Source of the DNA: CAZTWC01 sp964617105 [NCBI: uncultured Myxococcia bacterium]
Lineage (GTDB): Bacteria > CAZTWC01
DNA length: 12,186 bases
Direction of reading: 5' to 3'
Assembly (NCBI GenBank): GCA_964617105.1
Contig: CAZTWC010000094.1
Span: 235-12,420, forward strand
Shown: in pieces, positions 1 through 8,600 of the stretch
Layout: each line of letters starts with the position of its first letter
Numbering within the stretch: position 1 is the stretch's first letter
Notes under the pieces: generated by a model
Told to the model about the DNA's origin: nothing
Databases searched by the model: none
Seen by the model: the letters and a program-made list of their open reading frames with translations, nothing else
Program-made: the position numbers and the translations under genes

Positions 1-849
1 TGGTTAGAAACAGTTGAGACAAAATTTAGAATAGAGATTAACGATTCAATAATTTTGCAAAAATGTGTCAACTGGTTTGATAATTTTATCATTGATAATG
101 ACATATCCACTCCTCCCCCTAATAAATCAATTTTCAATATAAAAATAGAAGATAATGCCTGGCAATATGGTACGGATAAAAAATCTCTTTTAAAAGGTAA
201 AAAAATCCTGATTGAACATGATAATGCCAATAACCAATACAAATTCCTTTTTCCTGGATTTGGCGGGAGGTATTTTCCGAACCAAAATTTGTGTGTGGCC
301 GATTATCTGAAAATAGTTGGAGAACCATACTTTGCATTAACCCTTCTTTTGAGATTTTTGCTTTCTTTAATACTTATAAAACAAAACGGCTTTGCTTTTC
401 ATTCAAGTTGTATCAATAAAAATAATGGCGCCTATCTATTTATCGGCAGGTCAGAGGCGGGCAAATCAACCATTTTGCATTTATCAGAGCATAGAGAAGC
501 ACAAGTTATTGCCGAAGAATCAAATTATATCAAACTTAATAAAAATAAATATTTGGCATTTTACCATCCTTTGGACACCTATCATAAATCAGAGAACAAT
601 TATCCTCCGGTAGAGTTAAAGGGTATTTTTCTTATCAATCAATCACCAGATAACCGGGTCCAAATCTTAGACTTTAAAACCAGTATTACATCTCTTTTGG
701 ACTACATGAATTTTTCTTTACCTGATATTGAGAGTAAAACCCTGGCGATGGATAATATTGTTGATTTGGTCAATAAAGTGCCTTGTTATAAATTGTTTTT
801 TAAAAAGGACCCCTCTTTTTGGGATGACATTGACAAATTAGGTTTGTAA
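1..849 (+). CDS. HPr kinase-like P-loop ATPase (HprK-related), 5' end outside the window
   Basis: The frame is open from base 1 with no stop. A TTG at 55 is the first possible start inside the window, but the in-frame residues before it look like a natural N-terminal strand of this family, so the gene probably begins upstream. Counting codons from base 1, a Walker A loop GRSEAGKST lies at residues 149-157 (bases 445-471), directly after a strand (AYLFI). It is preceded by the family-typical NGFAFHSS (His at 134). About 15 residues after the P-loop, AEES (171-174) stands where HprK relatives usually carry an Asp pair. The later segment PPVELKGIFLI matches the strand that follows the active site. 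In the family, the fold binds ATP. These stand-alone relatives lack the N-terminal HPr kinase domain and often sit beside PqqD-like and S24/S26 genes in peptide-modification clusters. The substrate is unknown. The gene converges on the methyltransferase gene with 38 bases between them. Family assignment is fairly sure; its biochemical role is not. Confidence 0.75.
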   Translation, partial: WLETVETKFRIEINDSIILQKCVNWFDNFIIDNDISTPPPNKSIFNIKIEDNAWQYGTDKKSLLKGKKILIEHDNANNQYKFLFPGFGGRYFPNQNLCVADYLKIVGEPYFALTLLLRFLLSLILIKQNGFAFHSSCINKNNGAYLFIGRSEAGKSTILHLSEHREAQVIAEESNYIKLNKNKYLAFYHPLDTYHKSENNYPPVELKGIFLINQSPDNRVQILDFKTSITSLLDYMNFSLPDIESKTLAMDNIVDLVNKVPCYKLFFKKDPSFWDDIDKLGL

Positions 850-887
850 TCTAACTGATGGTAATAGTTGGCAATTCACCTAGATGA

Positions 888-1688
888 CTATAATTTTATG
901 CCTATTAAATGTGGGAACTCATCATCTTTACATATATAATCAATCTTAAATCCACTTATTTTTAATTCCTGTTTTATCTCATCAATTGAGGTAAAAATAT
1001 GATCGGTCAAAGTGTCACCTGGTTCAATATCTCTAAGATTATCACCAGATAATCGACTAAATATTTTTCCAGTATAAAAAGTAATTTTTTGTGTACGAGT
1101 TATCTGCGATCTTCTATTTAATATAAATGAAACCAAGATGGGAGAGGTCGGATTTAGTTTGTCATGAATTTTTTTTAAAAAATCTATCCTATTCTTTCTG
1201 CCTTGAATTAAAGAATAAGCGCCAAATCCAATTATAGCGGCACAATATTTTTGGTTATTTTCCGGACAAGAACTTGGGGAAATCAGAGTAATTCTCGTAT
1301 TACTTTTACTCTCTTTGAGTAATAAATTTCCGCAATCGACCAATTTCTGGTTGCATTCGTAAGCATCTACTTTCATACTCAATTTATCAAGGGCAAATAA
1401 TTCTCTTCCACCACCGGCTCCAATCAATAATACATTCTTAACTGTAGTGAGATAATTAGCCACGAAATGCTTTTCCCAATCAAACAGCCCTTTTAAATTC
1501 CAATTCTTACTCGCCCACACATTTTGCCGGGCATAAATATTGTCAACATACATTTTTATTTCGTTTTGATCTAAAACGCCTAACCATATTCCAGTTAGTA
1601 ATGATTTTGTAACTCTATAGATTTGTTCGAGTTTTTTTTGGCTATAATGCGCTAATATTATTTTTAAAGGATATTTTCTCATACTCAT
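888..1688 (-). CDS. class I SAM-dependent methyltransferase
   Basis: This 266-residue protein has the Rossmann-type methyltransferase core. Motif I is VLLIGAGGGRE at residues 86-96, and the acidic residue that would contact the SAM ribose is Glu111 (VDAYECN). A later segment with ITLISPSS and AAIIGFGAYSLI corresponds to the following core strands. The C-terminal part, with TSIDEIKQELKISGFKI, is typical of small-molecule or peptide methyltransferases. A helical N-terminus of about 80 residues, ending LFDWEKHFV, precedes motif I. The acceptor cannot be deduced. The first ATG (1688) overlaps the stop of the upstream gene in an ATGA arrangement, implying translational coupling. A second ATG at 1682 has a better spaced ribosome-binding site (GAAAGAG, 8 bases upstream) and may be the real start, giving 264 residues. 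It is the last gene of the minus-strand run. The methyltransferase fold is secure; the pathway is inferred from neighbours. Confidence 0.85.
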   Translation of the reverse strand: MSMRKYPLKIILAHYSQKKLEQIYRVTKSLLTGIWLGVLDQNEIKMYVDNIYARQNVWASKNWNLKGLFDWEKHFVANYLTTVKNVLLIGAGGGRELFALDKLSMKVDAYECNQKLVDCGNLLLKESKSNTRITLISPSSCPENNQKYCAAIIGFGAYSLIQGRKNRIDFLKKIHDKLNPTSPILVSFILNRRSQITRTQKITFYTGKIFSRLSGDNLRDIEPGDTLTDHIFTSIDEIKQELKISGFKIDYICKDDEFPHLIGIKL

Positions 1689-2560
1689 ATCTCTTTCAAC
1701 CCATTTTCTTTGGCATATTTATCAACACCTGACAACAGTTTCTCTTCAATGCCCAGGTATTGGTAAAATGGATCAATCCAAACGGTATCGAGGCAAAGGC
1801 TATTTTTATTTGGAATTTTGCTCAAATATGCAGAACCGATAACTTTTTCATCTTTGTGTAACAGAAAAATCAGCACCTTATTGGTAAACAGATTTTCTTG
1901 CAGCCAATCTTGGTACTGCTGATCAATAATCCGTTTCCTCCGGATCTCATATTTAATAAGCAGGTGATAGTTGGTGCTGTTAATTAAACTTACCCGAAAA
2001 TTATCTGGATTATAATCAGGAAACCGATTTGCCAGATAATTATTGGTTAATATTTTTGCCCGTAAAAACAGAATCGATTTAAAGGCTGTTCTAAAAGTAT
2101 CTTTGCTATAGGGATAAACATGCTTAACAAATTGATACATTCCTCGGTTGAGAAGTTGGCTTGATTTTTTATTCAGGTTTATCTTTACCGGACCTTTATG
2201 CCAAACTACCACTTTGCCAAGTAAATCTTCGCCTTTAAACCATCCATCATCACTCAGGCAATTATCACCTTTTATTAAATACTCTGGCTGATTATTGCTG
2301 TTTTTTGAATCAATAATTCGGTGACAAGTAAGATAATAATCGGAAAAGTAGGCTACTATATCACCATTCTGAGGTGTTTTTCCTTTATATGGTTCAATGG
2401 TCACATGATCACCAGCCCAGAAAAAAGGCAGCATACTATGGCCGTAAAAGGTGAATTTCACGGGATAGCCCTTTTGCAACTGCTCCACCAGCATCTCGTT
2501 GATCTGTTGCTGGTGGAATAAGTGGAGGTTGCTTTTAAATTCAGGTTCTGGCATTTTCAA
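1685..2560 (-). CDS. S24/S26 peptidase-like domain fused to a short GNAT acetyltransferase domain
   Basis: The open frame begins at a TTG (2560), but the ATG at 2554 (MPEPEF) is an equally good or better start. Neither has a strong ribosome-binding site. Residues ~30-120 form a signal-peptidase/LexA-like fold. The nucleophile box is GHSMLPFFWAGD (Ser42), the general base would be His80 in CHRII (as in Ser-His type signal peptidases rather than Ser-Lys), and the conserved KGDN lies at 97-100. There is no N-terminal membrane segment, unlike genuine signal peptidase I. Such soluble S24/S26 proteins are known next to HprK-like and PqqD genes. After a helical linker, residues ~185-291 resemble a GNAT domain: VIGSAYLSK strand, then VWIDPFYQYLGIEEKLL as the acetyl-CoA loop. 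This loop has Gln267 where Arg/Gln is usual and a weak glycine pattern. The protein stops right after the following helix, so the last GNAT strands are missing. It overlaps the methyltransferase gene by 4 bases and follows the giant gene by 40 bases. The peptidase-like fold is well supported; the GNAT part is moderate. Confidence 0.78.
   Translation of the reverse strand: MKMPEPEFKSNLHLFHQQQINEMLVEQLQKGYPVKFTFYGHSMLPFFWAGDHVTIEPYKGKTPQNGDIVAYFSDYYLTCHRIIDSKNSNNQPEYLIKGDNCLSDDGWFKGEDLLGKVVVWHKGPVKINLNKKSSQLLNRGMYQFVKHVYPYSKDTFRTAFKSILFLRAKILTNNYLANRFPDYNPDNFRVSLINSTNYHLLIKYEIRRKRIIDQQYQDWLQENLFTNKVLIFLLHKDEKVIGSAYLSKIPNKNSLCLDTVWIDPFYQYLGIEEKLLSGVDKYAKENGLKEI
1691..1697 (-). promoter_or_regulatory. 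ribosome-binding site of the methyltransferase gene
   Basis: GAAAGAG sits inside the last codons of the S24/S26-GNAT gene. It is 8 bases before the ATG at 1682 but only 2 bases before the ATG at 1688, which favours the downstream start. The motif is a partial match to the Shine-Dalgarno consensus. Confidence 0.45.
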
Positions 2561-2600
2561 AACAGAGTCTCAATATGGTTATTTGTGACCGCTATATAGC

Positions 2601-5600
2601 CTACTTTTTTATAACCGGCAAAGTTAACCTCTCTAAAGGATAGGTTTTTAGTTTCATTATAGGAGGTTTGATAACCGGCAACTTGGGCTTTATCTTTAGA
2701 ATAAGGAACTGATTTGGCTTCAGTTGCCTATCTTTTCCATCTCTCCAACTCCAGACTCTACTGCCACTGGTGCTGAAATTTTGATTTTTTCTAAAGGGGG
2801 TAAAGATAAAACCAACTTTTGAAACTTTTGGTTGTCCATCAAATTGTAGATCAGTTGAAACCTTGGAACCTGATGAGCCATCTCTATCTCTTTTGGGATT
2901 GAAACTCTGAAAAATATCCTTAAGCTCTTGGAGAGGATCTGAACTTACAGCCTTATCAGAAGCCACCAGCGGCTGGCAATTGGTTTTATCTTTTATTTTT
3001 GCCAACAGAGTTACGGTATCATTTTCTTGATCCACTTCAATGAGTTCCGGATCATTTATAAGATTACTGTAATCTGGTTCGCCACATGAGTTAATATATA
3101 TATAACCGGCCTCCTCGCAGTTGAGTATCAATGGGTTTTTCCCCTCCAGCAACCTCAACGTGTAGGTGCCAACATATCTTTTGCTATTCATAAACCACTC
3201 TCTGGGATGTTGGTTGCCATCTATTTTAACATCTGCATAACCAACAAACCTATCCACGTTGAAATTATCAAAATGGCAATAGGCGTATTCGGCAGAACCA
3301 TTTTCATACGAATATGGTCCCATTTGACCTGATAAAATCGGATCTTCAGAGTCTATGATATCAAAAAGCATTTCATTAGTCTCAAAAACATTGTTGCCAT
3401 TATTATCAAACCAGGCAGTCAGCCGGTTGCCATTGGCAAAAATCTTGGTTTTCTGAAATTGGGTCCCCTGAGTATAGGTGATAGGGGAGGTGGCCAGCAA
3501 TTGGGGTACGCCGTTTTTAACCTTTATCAATTTGGAGCCCAAAAAGGTTACCTTGCCCTTGTTAGGGTCATCGGGAGGACCATATTGGCGAGTTTGATAA
3601 ATGAGATAGAAATTATCTTTATCTAAGCGGCGGACAACAAAACCGGCAGCATCATTATCCAGGTTCCAATAACTGGCAGTGAAAATATAATCATGCCAAG
3701 TAGCATCTCCATTTACCAAATAGTTGTCCTTGGGTGTATCCAGTCCATAATTTATGCCGCCTGATCCATAATCATCATCATTTAGATCGGTTTGGGGACG
3801 AACTCCACTGCTGTTGAGCGTTGTCCATTTATCCTGGCTGAACCCGCTTAGCCAGTTATTGTAAACTCCACTGACATCCTGATGATTGGAAGTGTTGAAA
3901 TCTTCTACCAAGGCCTGTGATTTCATATAGGCGCGGCAGTATTTGAGAAAACTACTAGGTACTGAGGCACTCCAATTGTGTTCGGTTTTGTTTTGAGCCT
4001 GAACACAAAAGTAATACTTTTTAAAGAAATCATCATTGTTCACCTGGTAATCCAATACCTGGGATGAGGTAGCCACCACCTCGATCCATTTATCAGCGAC
4101 TACACTATCACAGTTGTTATCCGCTCCTTCAATATATTCCAACACTTGATAACGAAATTTGTGGATAGGAGTGCCATCCTGGTCAGAAGCAGAAGCCAGA
4201 CACTGAATTATACCACCATCCTGCACCCCTGGGAAAGCGATAGCCTCCACCTGATCGGGGGGATCCAAGTCAACAGTAATAGGGGCTGAAGATTTTATGG
4301 TTTCCAGACCAGCCTGGTTTTTCGCCTTTATATTTATGTAATAGGTTTTATTATCTTCAAACTCATTCACATCCACCGGGGTGACCTGGTATTGATTACC
4401 CACCTCGATCCAGCCGCCAGTGACATCAAAACCTCCAGAAGTAGTCCCAACCGAGTAGGAGTAACCTTCAATACCAGACAAATCTTCCCCAAAAGGATCC
4501 CAACGTGCATCAATTTTATTATGGGGCAAAGCGGTATAGATGTCGTGATGCCAATCATTGGGCAAATCATCATCTCCAGTGACTAGCACACTACTGTTAT
4601 CAGGCGGAGTTAAATCCACCACTACGCCCAGTCCCATAGTATATGGCCCGGTAAGTCCGGGAATATCGTCGCCCCTGGCGTTATTACGGGCTTTAACTCT
4701 CATATAGTATCGATTATTGTGTTGTAAACTCAGGCCGGTGGCAGTTTTTTCCAATACATTACCAGCAGATTTCCAGGAAAGAATACTATTACCCCATTGA
4801 TCTATCACCGAATAAAAATAATCCTCTATCTGGGATTCATCTTCCTTAAAATCGGACCAGGATACGTAAATAGAATCATCACTGCCGCTAAAGGGACCAG
4901 GATATTCAACCATTCCGGCTTCCGGAGGGGTTAAATCCACTAGTACCGGTTGGGCAGGATGGGAAAAATCCCCAGTGATGCCAGCCTGGTTTATGGCTTT
5001 TACATTAAAGTAATATTTACCCAAATGCTGTAATGTAATCCCCTTAGCCGTAATAGAGGATTCATCACCAACAGAACGCCAGTTGCCGGTAATGGAAATA
5101 TCGCCGGGCAAAATGCCGATTGAGTATAGATAACGTCCAATACCGGAATCTGGGTCGTTAAAATCATTCCAGGATGCAGCCATACTGTAAATGGTACTTA
5201 TATAAGGACTGTTGTTGACAACCTGGCCCTTTTGAGGCGGGGTCAGGTCAATTTTAACTCCATCGCTAATCCCTTCATCGCTCCAGAGACCGGCTTTGTT
5301 TCTTACCTTTAGTTTTAGCCAATATTCTTTTTTGTCCTCCAGGTTAAGCCCTTGAATATTAACCACCATTGATTCTGTATTTTCAGTCCAGGTTTTTATG
5401 TCGGCGCCGTTTTTAAGCGCCAAAGTATATTGCAATTGGCTGGTACCAGATTCCGGATCAAGGCCGCTATATAAAAAACGGTAGGTTTGGATGGATTTGC
5501 TGTAATCGTCATCCTGGCCATCATAATAGGCGTAATTGTAATCCTGATCAAACAGATCATCTAAAACCTGTGGAGTAGGGGGTGGAGTAAAATCGGTGGT

Positions 5601-8600
5601 TATCCCCTCAGAAACTCCGGCATCGCTAAAAGAAGTGGCCTGGTTTACTGCATATACGTGGAAATAATAGGTGGTATAATGTACCAGATTGAGGTCATTA
5701 CGTACAACGCTGGTAATCAAACCCGTTGAGGTCAAAGGAACCAGGTCTGCAGCCCCTGAAGTGTTTGGTTCCGAACTGGTGCCAATAGAATACCTATACT
5801 CGGCTATACCGGAATCGGAATCTTGAGATATGCTCCAGGAAGCAGATAATCTGTTACTGGAACCGACAAAATTGCTGTCAACAAATACCTCGGGGGTGGT
5901 GGGCGGTGTCAAATCAATGGTATAGCCATCGCCAACTCCCGCATCCCCGGCCTGGCCGGCTCCATTTATTGCCCAAACATGAAAGTAGTAAGTAACACCG
6001 TGTTGCAAATTCAACCCCGGGACAGAAACCGACTGAGCCATACCCACAGAAGTTGAAGCAACCACATTGCCGGACTGGGGTGAACCAGGTGTAGCCGAGG
6101 TACCAATGGAGTATTTGTATTCCACAATTCCTGATTCCGGGTCACTCGAGTTGGACCACTTAGCATCAGCCAGATAACTGACATTGATAAATTCGGGTCC
6201 ATCATCAACCTCTGGCTTGGAGGGAGCGGTTAAATCCACCAGAATACCATTAGAAGAGGAGATACTGCCAATATTTCCCGCCTTATCAACTCCTCTGACC
6301 GAAAAATAGTAATTTCTTCCAGCTTCCAAAGGCGGGTCGAAACTAATGTCAACCGAAGTGGCGTTTGCATTTGAGGTCCATCCCTTGATATCATGGCTAC
6401 CTTCTGTGGTTCCTACTGCGTACTGGTAATAATCTAATCCGCTTTGAAGATCTATTATTTGGATCCACCAGGCCTTTAGATTATCTGCCTTTGAAGTGTA
6501 TTGCCCTTCATCTGTAACAACAGTCGGTCCAGGCTCCTGGGTGTCAACTATCATAGGTCCAATTTTCATCGCCTCTCCGGTAACATCTGCATTACTGACT
6601 GCTTTTACCCAAAAATAAACCTGGTCATTATTATTATAATCATTTGACGATAAAGTGATATTGTTGGTTTGGTTATTGGACTTATAAAAGCCGGGCAAAG
6701 GTGGTTCGATAGAGTTTATTTGAAAGGCATACAGATAATTTTTTAGTCCTGATGGTCCGATTTTTTCCTGCCAATCTATAGTAATATCTTGATTGGCGGT
6801 AAAAAAATTGCTCGATATATTAATCTGAAGAATGGTCGGTATAAATGAATCAACATTTACCTGGCACTCTTCTGACCAGTTTGAGGAGGAGCCAATAATA
6901 TCTTGTCCCTTGACCTGGTACTTGTTAATACCGTTATCGCTAATCCCATTTTTAGCAAAAATCACCTGTTTGAGACTGTAGTCCGATTCAACCCAATTGC
7001 CGTTGGCCGGAGAGCCGGAAAAATCACCTGTAAAAATAGCCTGCACACTCTGACCGTCTGGATCCTGGACATATGAGTATAGGGTCTGCACAGCGGAACT
7101 ATACCACGTTTCGGTTGAGCAAGGCCACATAACTGTTGGCTTATCTGGCGGAGTGTTAGAAATCATCACTTCGGCACTGCCGCTTACCCCGATTTTCCCC
7201 TGATAAAGCGGGGTAACAGAAACTTTTATTTTATCCAGATATTTAGTATTGGCTGCCGACAGGGTATCACTGGTTATTGGCAAGATGGTATATTGGCCGC
7301 CATCGGGACTTTTCTCCCAGGTAATACTGTAAGAATCTGCCTTTTGAGCGCCAGAGTAAAAAACTTTTAGATCATCGCCTGTAAAAGGTGATGAGGGCGT
7401 TATCCACACTAAAGGCGCTATGTAGTTAATTAGGATTCCATTGCTGGTACCCACCTGACTCCACTTGCCGGCTCGGTTTTTGGCTTTTACAGAAATATAG
7501 TATTTGGTTTCATCAGTCATCTGCAGGCTGGTGAGGGAAAAAGATGTATCTGTGGTAGATGTCCAATCTTTCAGATTCGTGCGTTGAATATTGTCTGCAA
7601 TACCGGTTCCTACTGCATACTGGTATTCCTTTACACCGCTCTCTGAATCAGAAGAGGACCAGGAAGCATTAAGATAGGAATTGTCGTGCTGAATATCACC
7701 GTCATCTGTAACTGCCGGGGTTGAGGGACTGGTGGTATCCACCATGATTTTTTGGCTGAGCATCGAGTTTTCAAGGCCACTATTATTGACTGCCCTTACA
7801 CAAAAACGGTAATTACCCCCATTGTCAAGGTTAAGAATAAAAGTGTGACTCCGATCACCACTGCTCTTATTGGTCCAGCCTACCTGGTCGGAACAGGATG
7901 TCCATTTACCCAGGGCGACCTGGTATTTATTGATTCCAGAGTGAGGCTCTAAGGCTGCTTCCCACTCAATTTTCAATCGATCATTTTGTTGAGTATAATA
8001 AACCCCACCTTCAGAACCGTGATATTCAGCCCAATCCACGACAAAATCAGCCGGGGCCGAAGCATCAATACCCAGTTGTCTATCTGCTGACCAGGAACTC
8101 CAGCCATCACGGGCATCTTGGGCCGCCACCTTCCAGGTGTATTGAAAGCTGCTATCCGGCAACTCTGGCCAGGTGAAGCAAGAATTGCCAGTGCCGGCAA
8201 CCTCACCCCCGTTAACAGTGTTCCCATTGGCATTAAAAACTGCCCATACCGAATCCTGGTCTGGATCACTCACCTGAGCACAAAGGGTAGGAGTGTTGTC
8301 TGAACTCCAGCCATTCTCGGGAGTTATGGCGGAGGGAGAATTAGGGGGGATATTTGGAAGAGTATAACTAACTCTTATTTTGTGTTCACGCATATAGAAA
8401 CCTCGCAAGGAGGCTATACTTGAATACCATTCACCCTCATCGGGATGCCAACCCAGGCCAAACCAGTTATCGTTTAAAAGCCCCTGCAGCCTGGTGGCGG
8501 CATACCCGCCCAGATCCCTGTAATTAACAGCGGTATAATTGCCAGTGCCGTTTGCCGCTGCCTCGTCGGGCGTCCAACTGGCGTATAAATGACCATCCTT

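Noticed and set aside
850-887. Possible two-way terminator between the convergent genes
   Set aside because: Only a weak six-pair stem (CTAACT with AGTTGG, one G-T pair, 9-base loop) is present and no T-run follows; not convincing.
2591-2600. Perfect 10-base palindrome GCTATATAGC next to the stop of the giant gene
   Set aside because: It is short and AT-rich, with no loop for a terminator and no second copy or promoter elements to make it an operator.
7973-8269. 98-codon minus-strand frame
   Set aside because: It is an out-of-frame shadow within the giant gene on the same strand.
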